From: Actinomycetes bacterium
Lineage (GTDB): Bacteria > Actinomycetota > Coriobacteriia > WRKU01 > WQUG01
Length of the DNA: 42,216 bases
Assembly: GCA_031272275.1 (NCBI GenBank)
Contig: JAISUC010000003.1
Coordinates: 156,214 to 198,429 of the forward strand
Reading direction: 5' to 3'
In this document: in pieces, positions 1 through 8,345 of the stretch
Layout of the letters: every line of letters starts with the position of its first letter
Position numbering within the stretch: position 1 is the first letter of the stretch
Notes under the pieces: model-generated
What the model was told of the DNA's origin: nothing
The model's input: only the letters and a program-made list of their open reading frames with translations
Database searches by the model: none
Made by a program: the position numbers and the translations under genes

Positions 1-20
1 CATACGGATTCGACAATCTG

Positions 21-638
21 ATGGTATTGGATCACCCGCTGGTGCAACACAAGATGTCAATTCTGCGCAGCACCGACACCGGAAAGAAAAAATTCACCGA
101 ACTGGTCGATGAAATCACCTCGCTGGTCACCTATGAAGCCACCCGCGAACTGCCGCTGGAGCCCGTACAGGTCACCACGCCGCTGACCAACGCGACCTTT
201 GCCCGCATGGCGGGCGATCAGCCGGTCATTGTGCCGATATTGCGCGCCGGGCTGGGGATGCTGGATGGCATCTCGCGCCTGATTCCGAACGCCCGCGTGG
301 GTTTTCTGGGCATGTTTCGCGACGAAGAGACCTTCGAGCCGCAGCCCTACTACGAAAAATTCCCGAAAGGGCTGGACACCGCCCCGATTTTCGTCGTTGA
401 TCCGATGCTCGCCACGGGGGGGAGTGCCACGGCCGGTATCAGTTTCATCAAACGGCAGGGGGGTCGCGACATCAAGGTGATGTGTATCGTCGCCGCCCGC
501 CGGGGCGTGCAAACGGTGCTGGATGCGCACCCGGATGTGAAAATCTATGCCGCCGCCTTTGACCGGGACCTGACCCCGAACGCCTACATCACCCCCGGTC
601 TGGGCGATGCGGGCGATCGGCTATTCGGAACGCTGTAA
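21..638 (+). CDS. upp: Uracil phosphoribosyltransferase
   Basis: Pyrimidine salvage enzyme making UMP from uracil and PRPP in the cytoplasm. The 205 residues match the family from end to end: VPILRAGLGM near residues 71-80, the PRPP-binding loop VDPMLATGGSA at 126-136, and the uracil-binding C-terminal stretch TPGLGDAGDRLFGT. Usual length is about 208. The frame is open back to the window edge (residues YGFDNL precede the chosen Met) and no Shine-Dalgarno is visible before base 21, so the true start may lie a few codons outside the window. The stop overlaps the next gene's start by one base (TAATG), implying translational coupling with the phosphatase. Identity is certain; only the start is in doubt. 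Confidence 0.95.
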   Translation: MVLDHPLVQHKMSILRSTDTGKKKFTELVDEITSLVTYEATRELPLEPVQVTTPLTNATFARMAGDQPVIVPILRAGLGMLDGISRLIPNARVGFLGMFRDEETFEPQPYYEKFPKGLDTAPIFVVDPMLATGGSATAGISFIKRQGGRDIKVMCIVAARRGVQTVLDAHPDVKIYAAAFDRDLTPNAYITPGLGDAGDRLFGTL

Positions 639-1387
639 TGCTGCAAGCCGTACTGTTCGATCTGGATGGGACGCTGGTCGACACCGGTCAACTGATCCGC
701 GTGTCCTGTGACCGCACCTTTCGCGAGGTGTTGGGCATCGCGGCCCCGGCGGCTGAACTGACCGCGGCGGTCGGCACCCCGCTGGTCGAACAGTTCGAGC
801 GGGTCGCGCGCGGCGTCGTCTGTGATAACGACTGGGAACGCCCGACCCAGGCCCTGTACGGGCGCGACCGGCTGACTCCACTGAACGGCGCGCAACGGGC
901 CGCGGTCGATGAGCTGCGCGACCGGCTGATTACCCACTACACCGCGTTGAATGACGCTATTCATGATGAGTATATTCGCGCGTTCGACGGAATCCCAAAA
1001 CTGCTGGAAACACTGCAGTCTGCCGGCAAGCTGCTGGGGGTCGTGACCTCGAAACGCCGCTATGCCGCCACACAGGACCTGGCGCATTTCGGGCTGGACG
1101 CGTATTTCCCCGTCATCGTCTGTGCCGACGACCTGCCCTGGCACAAACCGGATCCGCGCCCCGTCCTGCACGCGATCGAATTGCTGCGCCAGCCCGACCC
1201 GCCCGATGCGGCGGACTGTGCCTACATCGGGGATTCCCCTTTTGATATGCTGGCGGGTCTGGGTGCCGGATGTATGACCATCGGGGTCAGCTGGGGGATG
1301 TTCCCGGCGGACCAGCTGCGCGCCTGCCGCCCGGATCTGATGGTCGACACCCCCGCCGAACTGGCCGACGCCCTGTCGGCACTCTGA
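638..1387 (+). CDS. HAD-superfamily phosphatase, phosphoglycolate phosphatase-like
   Basis: A haloacid dehalogenase-type hydrolase of 249 residues. Motif I is FDLDGTLVD (nucleophile D8, acid/base D10), motif II is VVTSKRR (T137), motif III is the lysine of HKPDP (K170), and motif IV is IGDSPFDM (D199). The helical cap lies between motifs I and II (about 15-110), as in the Gph/PpaX subclass. Members dephosphorylate 2-phosphoglycolate, pyrophosphate or nucleoside monophosphates; the sequence does not decide which. Its one-base overlap with upp suggests a nucleotide-linked role, but that is inference only. A REP-like repeat follows it directly. Confidence 0.85.
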   Translation: MLQAVLFDLDGTLVDTGQLIRVSCDRTFREVLGIAAPAAELTAAVGTPLVEQFERVARGVVCDNDWERPTQALYGRDRLTPLNGAQRAAVDELRDRLITHYTALNDAIHDEYIRAFDGIPKLLETLQSAGKLLGVVTSKRRYAATQDLAHFGLDAYFPVIVCADDLPWHKPDPRPVLHAIELLRQPDPPDAADCAYIGDSPFDMLAGLGAGCMTIGVSWGMFPADQLRACRPDLMVDTPAELADALSAL

Positions 1388-1399
1388 GTACCGATTCAC

Positions 1400-1477
1400 T
1401 GCAATCCTTGCGGGCGGGTGGTCACCCGTCCCGGATGTATTGCCACGGGCGGCACAGAACGCCGCCCTCGCAATGAC
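1400..1477. repeat. REP-like palindromic repeat downstream of the HAD gene
   Basis: Contains an imperfect GC-rich palindrome (1410-1434) followed by ATTGCC, a GGGCGGC/GCCGCCC hairpin (1447-1453 with 1461-1467) and CTCGCAATGACG. Read on the minus strand, this is the CGTCATTGCGAG...GGCAAT element seen again at 27314-27421 and 38786-38822. A partial extra CGCAATGACGG sits at about 1502-1512. It may also act as the terminator of upp-HAD. Confidence 0.7.
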
Positions 1478-1528
1478 GGGAAGAAATGCGTCTACGACGC
1501 CGCGCAATGACGGCGGACGCATAGGGAA

Positions 1529-1557
1529 CTTTCGAAAAATCGCGAACTTGGTATAAT
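1529..1557 (+). promoter_or_regulatory. Promoter with extended -10 for the glycosyltransferase
   Basis: TATAAT at 1552-1557 is preceded by TG at 1549-1550 with one base between, an extended -10. The -35 (CTTTCG at 1529-1534, spacer 17) is weak, as is usual for extended -10 promoters. The start codon is 36 bases downstream. Confidence 0.6.
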
Positions 1558-1593
1558 GGCTTTCCTGAAACGATTAGCCGGGAGTGCGTATAC

Positions 1594-2874
1594 ATGAACA
1601 TCAGACCATTGATTATCATACCCACCTATTGGACGCGTGGGGAGTCCACCCGCGCCCGTTCCGACGCCCGCCGTCCTGCGGGTGCGGGCGGGGTCGAGGC
1701 GCCATATGCCCACCCCAGCGCGCTGACAGACGAACACCCGCCGCTGATTGCCTGCCTGAAGTCGCTGCGGCAGGTGTCGGGGCTGGGGCGCATTGCGCTG
1801 ATAGTCGCCTGTGACGAGGAAGCCATCGAGGTCCGCGCCGACGAGAAGGTGCGCGGGATTGTCGAGCAGTTCCCCGAACTGAACATATTCGTGTTCGGCT
1901 CGGCAGAGGCGGGCTCGCTGTATCGCCGCCTGGAACAGCTGGAGTTGGGCGCGCTGATTCCGACTCTGCAGCTGAAAAGCTATGGTGCCGCCCGAAACCT
2001 GGGGCTGGCGGTAGCGAGTATTCTGGGGTCGGATGCGGTGGTATTCATCGACGATGACGAGGTCGTCGATGCGCCCGATTTTCTGGAAAAGGCCGTCTTT
2101 GGCATCGGGCACCCCATCCATTCGGGTGGTTATCTGTTTGCGAAAAGCGGTCTGGTCCGCGATATGCGGGGCGCCTATTACAACGACGATGTGGGACCGT
2201 GGACCGATGTACTGTGGCGTCATCGCGCCGATTTCAACCGCGCAGTCCAGATTGCGCTGCGCCCTCCGCAAATGCACCGCGGACAGTTTGCCTATGGTGG
2301 CTGCATGGTGATTCATCGCGAGATGTATACGAAAATCGCGTTCGACCCCTGGATTATGCGCGGCGAAGACGTCGACTATGTCATCAACGCCCGTCTGCAC
2401 GGCGCCGACATCTATCTGGACGACCAGTGGACGATTCGCCACGATACCCACGAACGTTCCCGCCACGCGATACGCTTTCGTCAAAACGTGTTCCGTTTCA
2501 TCTATGAACATCGCAAGCTGGAGTTCGCGAAATCCCAGGTCGATTTGGCCCAGGTCACGCCCCAGCAGCTGATGCCGTTTCCGGGCGCATGGATTGCGAC
2601 CTCGGTTGCCATCCGTGCATTCATCACCGGCCTGTTGCACGTGCTGACCGGACCCGATCGCGGCTGGTACTGGCAGACGGCGCTGGATGCGACCGGACGC
2701 GCCGGCGCCTATGCGCGCGAGAACTGTGTCAATTACTTCGCGCTGCAACGCGCCTGGCGTTTCTCGATGGAAAAACTGTGGCGCGACGTGGCGTTAAACC
2801 CGCTGTTCACGGGCGAACGCACGGTGGATCGCAGCGCGCTGACCGGCTCGTTTTCAGCGATAGGAGACATATGA
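1594..2874 (+). CDS. Family 2-type glycosyltransferase (GT-A fold)
   Basis: A 426-residue inverting-type glycosyltransferase. It begins with the beta strand PLIIIPTYW. The nucleotide-sugar/metal motif is FIDDDE (D153-155), and GGCMVIHRE (235-243) and RGEDVDY (E258, D259) form the acceptor/catalytic part. A C-terminal extension of about 130 residues is amphipathic with no clear membrane span. Near 20-45 there is an Arg/Ala/Pro-rich insert between the first strand and the next helix. The start is supported by GGGAG nine bases upstream and an extended -10 promoter. The gene ends in an ATGA overlap with a LytTR response regulator, an unusual partner. Sugar donor and acceptor cannot be told; a wall or capsular polymer is plausible. 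Confidence 0.8.
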   Translation: MNIRPLIIIPTYWTRGESTRARSDARRPAGAGGVEAPYAHPSALTDEHPPLIACLKSLRQVSGLGRIALIVACDEEAIEVRADEKVRGIVEQFPELNIFVFGSAEAGSLYRRLEQLELGALIPTLQLKSYGAARNLGLAVASILGSDAVVFIDDDEVVDAPDFLEKAVFGIGHPIHSGGYLFAKSGLVRDMRGAYYNDDVGPWTDVLWRHRADFNRAVQIALRPPQMHRGQFAYGGCMVIHREMYTKIAFDPWIMRGEDVDYVINARLHGADIYLDDQWTIRHDTHERSRHAIRFRQNVFRFIYEHRKLEFAKSQVDLAQVTPQQLMPFPGAWIATSVAIRAFITGLLHVLTGPDRGWYWQTALDATGRAGAYARENCVNYFALQRAWRFSMEKLWRDVALNPLFTGERTVDRSALTGSFSAIGDI

Positions 2875-3644
2875 ACAAGCCCGGCCGCATACGCGCAATC
2901 ATCGTGGACGACGAAATCGGAGCCCGCAGCGAGTTGGGCTTTATGCTGGATGACACCGAACAGGTCGATGTCGTGGGCGAAGCCACCAATGTGCGTGACG
3001 CCATTGCGCTGATCAAGACGGTATCGGCCGATGTCGCCTTTCTGGATGTGAATATGCCGGGTGTCACCGGGCTGCAGCTGGCACGTGGGTTGAAATCGCA
3101 CCCGTCCCCGCCCGCGGTGGTGTTTGTGACGGCGTACAGCGAATTCGCGGTCAAGGCATTCGAGCTGGACGCCCTGGATTATCTGATGAAGCCGGTCGAG
3201 ATGAAACGTCTGTTGGCGACGCTGGACAAAGTTCGCCAACAAATGGCGTCAACTGCACAGCTTGACGATGGCTCAGCTGCCGCCGTCAACGGCGATGCGC
3301 GCAAAAACGACGAGATACTGCGCGTGATGGTCACCAAGGGGAACAAAAAGGTCTTTATTCCTGCGAGCGACATCATGTTGATTATGGCCAAAGACGACTA
3401 CAGCTGCATCGTGACCGACGTCTGCGAATACCTGTCGACGTCATCGCTGACCAAGCTGGAGGCGCAAATCGAGGGGAGCTCGATTCTGCGCGTGCACCGC
3501 CGGTTCTTGGTCAATATGACCCGCGTCAGCTCGGCATCGCCCCAGTCGGGCGGCACGCTGTCGTTGACCGTCAACGGTTTTCCGGAATCAATCCCCGTGT
3601 CGCGCCGTCGCGTCCCTGCCGTCAAAGTCGCATTGAACATCTGA
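2871..3644 (+). CDS. LytTR-family response regulator (LytR/AgrA type)
   Basis: 257 residues. The receiver domain covers about 8-125, with the acidic pocket D13/D14, phospho-acceptor D59 in FLDVNMPG, switch T87 in FVTAYS and K107 in LMKPVE. A linker rich in Ala, Asp and Gly follows, then a LytTR DNA-binding domain at about 145-250 (KKVFIPASDI, LTKLEAQ, ILRVHRRFLVN). Such proteins bind direct-repeat sites to control virulence, bacteriocin or cell-envelope genes. The start was chosen from TAGGAG seven bases before ATG and the ATGA overlap with the glycosyltransferase; an open frame runs further upstream but lies inside that gene. No histidine kinase lies nearby, so the partner must be encoded elsewhere. 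Confidence 0.92.
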   Translation: MNKPGRIRAIIVDDEIGARSELGFMLDDTEQVDVVGEATNVRDAIALIKTVSADVAFLDVNMPGVTGLQLARGLKSHPSPPAVVFVTAYSEFAVKAFELDALDYLMKPVEMKRLLATLDKVRQQMASTAQLDDGSAAAVNGDARKNDEILRVMVTKGNKKVFIPASDIMLIMAKDDYSCIVTDVCEYLSTSSLTKLEAQIEGSSILRVHRRFLVNMTRVSSASPQSGGTLSLTVNGFPESIPVSRRRVPAVKVALNI

Positions 3645-3675
3645 CGGGCGTCCGGATCCCCGCCCTGCCGCACCA

Positions 3676-3718
3676 GCCACACCTGCCGTACTAGGGCGGC
3701 CTGCCACACCTGCCGTAC
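3676..3718. repeat. 16-base direct repeat, two copies
   Basis: GCCACACCTGCCGTAC occurs at 3676-3691 and 3703-3718, 27 bases apart, just after the response-regulator stop. LytTR proteins bind direct repeats, but spacing and composition (AT-poor) do not fit well, so no role is assigned. The rest of 3645-3800 holds nothing recognisable. Confidence 0.5.
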
Positions 3719-3803
3719 AACGAACCGGAAACTACCGGGATTCAGCCGGAAAAAACCCGGTCTGATGTATAGGTTAAGACCCCTACCCGCCCAAACGAAA
3801 TCC

Positions 3804-3870
3804 TAGAATACAGATAGGCGCAAGTTGCCGGCGTCCCGGCAACGAGGGATTGCGCCCACCTGGACGCTTT
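3804..3870 (+). ncRNA. Candidate structured 5' leader upstream of the GNAT gene
   Basis: A possible -10 (TAGAAT, 3804-3809) is followed by two stacked perfect stems. The outer is GGCGCAA 3817-3823 with TTGCGCC 3850-3856, the inner GTTGCCGG 3824-3831 with CCGGCAAC 3836-3843. There is a CGTC loop and a six-base GAGGGA bulge on the 3' side, and the start codon is 145 bases further on. I do not recognise a known riboswitch class. It could equally be a terminator-like remnant or an attenuator. Confidence 0.35.
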
Positions 3871-4000
3871 CCAACAGCAGGGAGGGAGGGAAAGTGCAGG
3901 TGCAGCGTACAAAATGGACGAAAGCATCGCGCGCGATAGCCGATCGCGTGGCGATGCAGCGGACCGATGGGCCACGAACAGTCGAATAGGAGGGACCGTG

Positions 4001-4591
4001 ATGGAAATCCGCGAGGAAGGCGGAGCAGATTATCGTGCGATATGGCAGTTGGTGCAAGAAGCCTTTGACGCCGCACCGATCAGTACCGGTTCGGAACAGG
4101 AATACATTGACATGTTGCGCGGCTCGGCGCGTTACCTGCCGGAACTGTCGCTGGTTGCGGTGGACCGCGGGAGGCTCTTGGGCCACATTATGCTGACGCG
4201 TTCGGTCGTGGTTCCGGACAGCGGGCAAACGGCGCCGGGTACAGCTGCCGATGTCGGCGCGGATGATTCGGGGGAGTCGGATGTCTGCACATCAGCGTCA
4301 ACCATGGAATGCCTGGTGCTGGGACCGGTGGCGGTTGACCGGCGCCATCAGGGTCAGGGTATCGGTTCAGCGCTGATTCGCGAGGGCCTGCACCGGGCGC
4401 GCCGGCTGGGGTACCGCTTGGTTTTTCTGACGGGGGACAGGGATTACTACGGGCGCTTTGGATTCGTTCCGGCGGCCGATTACGGGATTTATTGTCAGCC
4501 GGACTTGCCGGCACAGTATCGGGATCGTGTGCTGGTTTTGGAATTGGTGCCGGGTGCCGTGCGGGGTGTTGCCGGAACGGTTCAGCTGTAG
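4001..4591 (+). CDS. GNAT-family N-acetyltransferase (YhbS-like)
   Basis: 196 residues with the acetyl-CoA binding motif RRHQGQGIGSAL at about 114-125 and the C-terminal GDRDYYGRFGF signature of YhbS-like acetyltransferases. The ATG at 4001 follows AGGAGG by seven bases; an open frame extends 29 codons upstream but has no ribosome site. Residues about 72-101 are a Gly/Ala/Asp-rich insert that splits the central sheet and contains a degenerate form (GGGGGAGTCGGATGTC, 4270-4285) of the dispersed motif described elsewhere. Substrate is unknown. Confidence 0.82.
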   Translation: MEIREEGGADYRAIWQLVQEAFDAAPISTGSEQEYIDMLRGSARYLPELSLVAVDRGRLLGHIMLTRSVVVPDSGQTAPGTAADVGADDSGESDVCTSASTMECLVLGPVAVDRRHQGQGIGSALIREGLHRARRLGYRLVFLTGDRDYYGRFGFVPAADYGIYCQPDLPAQYRDRVLVLELVPGAVRGVAGTVQL

Positions 4592-4594
4592 CAT

Positions 4595-4637
4595 ATTTCT
4601 GCATATTAGTTTGATGAAATAGCAAATCTCTGCATAG
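4595..4637 (+). promoter_or_regulatory. Paired direct repeats upstream of the arg promoter
   Basis: ATTTCTGCATAT (4595-4606) and ATCTCTGCATAG (4626-4637) start 31 bases apart, about three helical turns, and lie just upstream of the argC -35. This is the right place and phasing for a regulator. The half-sites resemble loosely the AT-rich ARG box, but ArgR binding is inference. Confidence 0.35.
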
Positions 4638-4650
4638 AATCCAAAAACTA

Positions 4651-4678
4651 TTGACATCAGCGTGTGATCTGGTAGTAT
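4651..4678 (+). promoter_or_regulatory. Promoter of argCJB
   Basis: Consensus TTGACA at 4651-4656, 16-base spacer, TAGTAT at 4673-4678. The -10 lies in a small inverted repeat (GGTAGT 4671-4676 with ACTACC 4688-4693), and a second weak stem (GGGTTT/AAACCC) follows in the leader before the start codon. Confidence 0.65.
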
Positions 4679-4739
4679 TCATCCCTTACTACCGGTGGGT
4701 TTTCATGTCTTTGAAACCCGGACAGACAGGATGAACACG

Positions 4740-5921
4740 ATGCACGAACACACAGGCCGCACACATACGGCGGCAATCGTCGGTGCGGCCGGCTATGCGG
4801 GCGGCCGGCTGATGCGGCTGTTGGACGCACACCCCTCTTTCCGCCTGGTGGCTATCAGCAGTGACGCACACGCGGGCAGCCGCCCCGTGGACGTCGATCG
4901 TTCGCTGCCTCCGACTGCGACGCTGGGGGAGCTGAGCTATTGCACGCATGATCAGTTGATGGATTGTGCACGTACCGGTCGGTTCGATGCCGTGTTTCTG
5001 GCGGTGCCGCACACGGCGGCGCTGCGTTTGGTGCCCGATTTGTTGGCGGCCGGTGCGGCGGTATTCGACCTGAGCGCGGACTATCGGCTGCAGGACGCCG
5101 ACCTGTATGAACAGTGGTATGGCACCCCCCACAGTTCTGCGGATGTGTTGGCGCATGCGGTCTATGGTTTGCCCGAGGTCACGCGTCACCGTGAACAGCT
5201 GGAGGCACTGCGGGATGCGTGGCGGGTGCAGCGCTCCGACTCCCCCGATGATGCTCACGCAGACAGCCGCGCGGAGGGGACGCCGCTTTTGGTGGCGTGC
5301 CCGGGTTGCTATCCGACGGCGACCATTTTGGCGGCGGCTCCGGTGTTGGCGGCGGGGTTGCAGCGTGCAGACGCGACGGTCGTGGTTAACGCGATTTCGG
5401 GGGTCACGGGCGCGGGCGTGGCAGCGACGCCGACGACGCATTTTTGCAACGCAAATGAAAACGTGAACGCCTATGCCGTGGGCGCCCATCGCCACACGCC
5501 CGAAATCGCGCAGGAACTGGCGCTGGCCGCGGGGGCTGCGGTCCCGGTGGTGTTCACGCCGCATCTGGCTCCGTTGAACTGCGGGTTGCTGGCGACGGTT
5601 GCGGTGCCGTTGGTGTCGGGCGTGGACGCGGCGCAGCTGCGGCGTGTCTATGGGGCGGCCTACGCCGATACCCCGTTCGTGCAGGTGTTGCCGGACGGCG
5701 TGATGCCGCGAACCGCCGATGTCGCGGGTACCAACCGGGCGCAGGTGGGCGTTGCGCTGGATGTCCGGGCAGGTGTGGCGGTGCTGTCGTGTGCGATAGA
5801 CAACCTGGGCAAAGGTGCTGCGTCCCAGGCCGTCCAGTGTGCAAACATCGTGTTCGGCTGCGACCAGGCTGCGGGGCTGACGGGCGGACACGGGCACTAT
5901 ATGCAGGGGAGTGCATCGTGA
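4740..5921 (+). CDS. argC: N-acetyl-gamma-glutamyl-phosphate reductase
   Basis: Third step of arginine (ornithine) synthesis, NADPH-dependent reduction of N-acetylglutamyl phosphate. The Rossmann motif VGAAGYAGG is at 14-22, catalytic Cys190 in ACPGCYPT, and GVTGAG and NENVNAY further on. At 393 residues it is longer than the usual 340-350. Much of the excess is an insert at about 160-180 (RVQRSDSPDDAHADSR) just before the catalytic loop, which carries CCGACTCCCCC resembling the dispersed motif. ATG 4740 was preferred to ATG 4731 because the only ribosome site (CAGG) abuts 4731. The stop overlaps argJ by four bases. Confidence 0.93.
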   Translation: MHEHTGRTHTAAIVGAAGYAGGRLMRLLDAHPSFRLVAISSDAHAGSRPVDVDRSLPPTATLGELSYCTHDQLMDCARTGRFDAVFLAVPHTAALRLVPDLLAAGAAVFDLSADYRLQDADLYEQWYGTPHSSADVLAHAVYGLPEVTRHREQLEALRDAWRVQRSDSPDDAHADSRAEGTPLLVACPGCYPTATILAAAPVLAAGLQRADATVVVNAISGVTGAGVAATPTTHFCNANENVNAYAVGAHRHTPEIAQELALAAGAAVPVVFTPHLAPLNCGLLATVAVPLVSGVDAAQLRRVYGAAYADTPFVQVLPDGVMPRTADVAGTNRAQVGVALDVRAGVAVLSCAIDNLGKGAASQAVQCANIVFGCDQAAGLTGGHGHYMQGSAS

Positions 5922-7285
5922 GCGAGCTTTCAGTACAGGCGACACAGAAGGCGACGGATAAACCCCCGATTGCCGCGGTACCGGGGACGGTCGTCGATGG
6001 CGTCACCTTTGTGACAGGCGGGCTGGGGGCAGTCCGGGGATTGCGCTGTTCCGGGGTGCATGCAGGTTTCAGGCGTAACCCCGAGCGGCGCGATTTGGCG
6101 CTGATTGTCAGTGAGCACCCGGTGGCGGCAGCGGGCATGTTCACCCGGAACCGTTTTTGTGCAGCCCCGGTCGAGGTCTCGCGCGCGCATCTGGCCGCCT
6201 GTTGCGGTGGTACGGGTGATGCCGGGGACGCGGGATGTGGCGTGCGCGCGGTGCTGATAAACTCGGGCAACGCGAACGCCACCACCGGGGTACAGGGTCT
6301 GGAGGTCGCACGGCAATCGGCGGCCTTGGCGGCTGATGCGCTGGGCTGTGCGCCCGAACAGGTGCTGGTTGCCTCGACGGGAGTCATCGGGGTGCCTCTG
6401 GGAATCGAGGGGTTTGAACGCGGGATACCCGCCGCTGTTGCAGCCCTGGGCCCGGCGGACGCGTCGTCTGCCGCCGCCGATGCTGCAGGCAACGCGGCAT
6501 GTGCAATCATGACGACCGACACGGTGCCGAAAAGTGCCGCCGTCACATTCAGTGCCACCCAAAGCGACGGGGTACAGGTGACCTACACGATAGCTGCGAT
6601 TGCCAAGGGCTCGGGGATGATTCAGCCGGATATGGCAACCATGCTGGCCGTTGTGGCAACCGACGCGGACCTGACGGTGGATGCCTGTGACCGGGCGTTG
6701 CGCCGTGCGGTCGAAGTGACGCTGAACAGGGTCACGGTCGATTCCGATACCTCAACCAACGACAGTGTGTTTCTGTTGGCGACCGGGGGCATGCCGGGAC
6801 GCACGATCAATCCCGACTGCCCGCTGTTTGAACCGTTTGTGCGCGCCCTGACGGTGCTGCTGACCGACCTGGCACGTCGGATTGCCTATGATGGCGAGGG
6901 CGCGACGCGACTGGTGACGGTCGATGTCACCGGGGCGGTTGATGACGGGCAGGCCGACCGTGCGGCACGCAGTATCGCCAACTCCCCCTTGATCAAGACC
7001 GCGATAGCCGGTCATGATGCCAACTGGGGGCGCATTGCGATGGCGCTGGGCAAAAGCGGGGCACGGTTCGATGTGGCGTCGGTCGACATCGACCTGATGG
7101 GGGTTGCGGTCTGTCGAGCGGGCTTGCCCGTGGCCTTTGACGAGGATGCGGTGGCGCGGCTGTTCAACGAGCGATTGGAGATACCGTTGCAGGTGCGGCT
7201 GGGTGCCGGCAGCGGTTCGGCACGGGTGTGGACCTGTGACTTGACGCATGACTATGTGACGATCAACGCCGATTACCGTACCTGA
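5918..7285 (+). CDS. argJ: Bifunctional glutamate N-acetyltransferase / amino-acid acetyltransferase
   Basis: Transfers acetyl from N-acetylornithine to glutamate, closing the acetyl cycle of arginine synthesis. Bifunctional members also use acetyl-CoA; which type this is cannot be read from sequence. The protein is a self-cleaving Ntn-type enzyme: the conserved site PDMATML puts the cut between A240 and nucleophile T241. Other landmarks are INSGNAN (114-120), the MTTDT motif (198-202) and NSPLIKTA near the C-terminus. GTG at 5918 follows GGGGAG by about six bases and overlaps argC; 455 residues is somewhat longer than usual (about 400), with extra glycine-rich loops near 97-109. Confidence 0.93.
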   Translation: MSELSVQATQKATDKPPIAAVPGTVVDGVTFVTGGLGAVRGLRCSGVHAGFRRNPERRDLALIVSEHPVAAAGMFTRNRFCAAPVEVSRAHLAACCGGTGDAGDAGCGVRAVLINSGNANATTGVQGLEVARQSAALAADALGCAPEQVLVASTGVIGVPLGIEGFERGIPAAVAALGPADASSAAADAAGNAACAIMTTDTVPKSAAVTFSATQSDGVQVTYTIAAIAKGSGMIQPDMATMLAVVATDADLTVDACDRALRRAVEVTLNRVTVDSDTSTNDSVFLLATGGMPGRTINPDCPLFEPFVRALTVLLTDLARRIAYDGEGATRLVTVDVTGAVDDGQADRAARSIANSPLIKTAIAGHDANWGRIAMALGKSGARFDVASVDIDLMGVAVCRAGLPVAFDEDAVARLFNERLEIPLQVRLGAGSGSARVWTCDLTHDYVTINADYRT

Positions 7286-7352
7286 CAGGTGACACATCGG
7301 CGCAAATGTGCTGTCCGGGAGCAGACATTTGGACAAGGAAAGGTGTTGAGGA

Positions 7353-8246
7353 ATGCAACTGGAACAGGCGGGCACGCGGGCACGCTGTGCGATTGAAATG
7401 AAAAAGGCCGAGGTCTTTATGGAGGCGCTGCCCTGGATCAAAGAGTTCGCGGGGCGCACCGTGGTCATCAAATACGGCGGGGCCGCGATGACCGATGCCG
7501 CGATTCGCGACAGCGTGTTAAGCGACATCGTTATGCTGAAGATGCTGGGTTTGCGTCTGGTCATGGTGCACGGCGGCGGCAAGGAAATCAGTAACCTGTC
7601 CGAGCGGCTGGGCTTGCCCGTCGAGTTTCAAAACGGGCTGCGTATCACGTCACCCGAGGTCATGGATGTCGTCAAAATGACGCTGATCGGAAAGGTCAAC
7701 CAGGAACTGGTGGCGCAACTGAACGCCCACGGCAACATCGCGGTCGGACTGAACGGTGCCGACGGGCACACCTTGGCCGCGCGCTGCAGTGATCCCGCGC
7801 TGGGACGGGTCGGTGCGGTCGCAGGTGTGGATGCCGGTCTGATCGGGGATCTGCTGGAACGCGACTATATGCCGGTGATTGCAACGGTGGCGGTCGGTGA
7901 CGACGGGGATTCCTATAACGTCAATGCCGACGAGGCTGCCGCAGCCATCGCGGTGGCGCTGGGTGCCCATCGGCTGATTTTGCTGACCGACGTGGACGGT
8001 TTGTATGGAGATTTCGCGGATAAATCGACCCTGATTTCGCGTCTGTCACAGGCGGAGGCGGCCGAGTTGCTGCAGGACCCCGGTCTGTCACGGGGCATGC
8101 GCCCAAAGGTCGCAGCCTGTGTTGCGGCACTGCGGGGCAGTGTCGCCGGTGCGCACATACTGAATGGGACGATCCCGCACAGCCTGTTGCTGGAGATGTT
8201 TACGGATGAGGGTGTTGGAACTATGTTCGATCGTGGTATACTCTAG
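7353..8246 (+). CDS. argB: Acetylglutamate kinase
   Basis: Phosphorylates N-acetylglutamate, the committed step. 297 residues with VVIKYGGAAM (K40), glycine loop VHGGGKEIS (72-80), ITSPEVMDVV, and GLNGADG in the C-terminal lobe. The N-terminal helix (about 12-34, including the EALPWIKEF element) is the part that gives arginine feedback inhibition and hexamer formation in arginine-sensitive kinases, so this enzyme is probably feedback-inhibited (inference). It sits 67 bases after argJ with AAGGAAAGG upstream. The remaining arginine genes (argD, argF, argG, argH, argR) do not follow; the next gene is rpmE. Confidence 0.94.
   Translation: MQLEQAGTRARCAIEMKKAEVFMEALPWIKEFAGRTVVIKYGGAAMTDAAIRDSVLSDIVMLKMLGLRLVMVHGGGKEISNLSERLGLPVEFQNGLRITSPEVMDVVKMTLIGKVNQELVAQLNAHGNIAVGLNGADGHTLAARCSDPALGRVGAVAGVDAGLIGDLLERDYMPVIATVAVGDDGDSYNVNADEAAAAIAVALGAHRLILLTDVDGLYGDFADKSTLISRLSQAEAAELLQDPGLSRGMRPKVAACVAALRGSVAGAHILNGTIPHSLLLEMFTDEGVGTMFDRGIL
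8215..8242 (+). promoter_or_regulatory. Promoter for rpmE inside the 3' end of argB
   Basis: TTGGAA at 8215-8220, 16-base spacer, TATACT at 8237-8242 with an extended TG (8234-8235). It would produce a leader of about 95 bases before rpmE, separating ribosomal-protein expression from the arginine genes. Confidence 0.6.
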
Positions 8247-8345
8247 TATTCGTGTCCGCGCCGTGGTCGGAAACCAGGGCAGCTATGCGGGGACTGATGT
8301 GGCGGGCGGCCCGGGCGCCGTTTTGCCGGAAGGAGCCGAGTTATT

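Noticed and set aside
3804..3870. Known riboswitch or SRP RNA
   Set aside because: No conserved core of ZTP, c-di-GMP, SAM, cobalamin or SRP RNAs could be recognised by eye.
4689..5945. A 418-codon minus-strand frame over argC
   Set aside because: Opposes a well-supported argC; Arg/His/Gln-rich composition and no start context.
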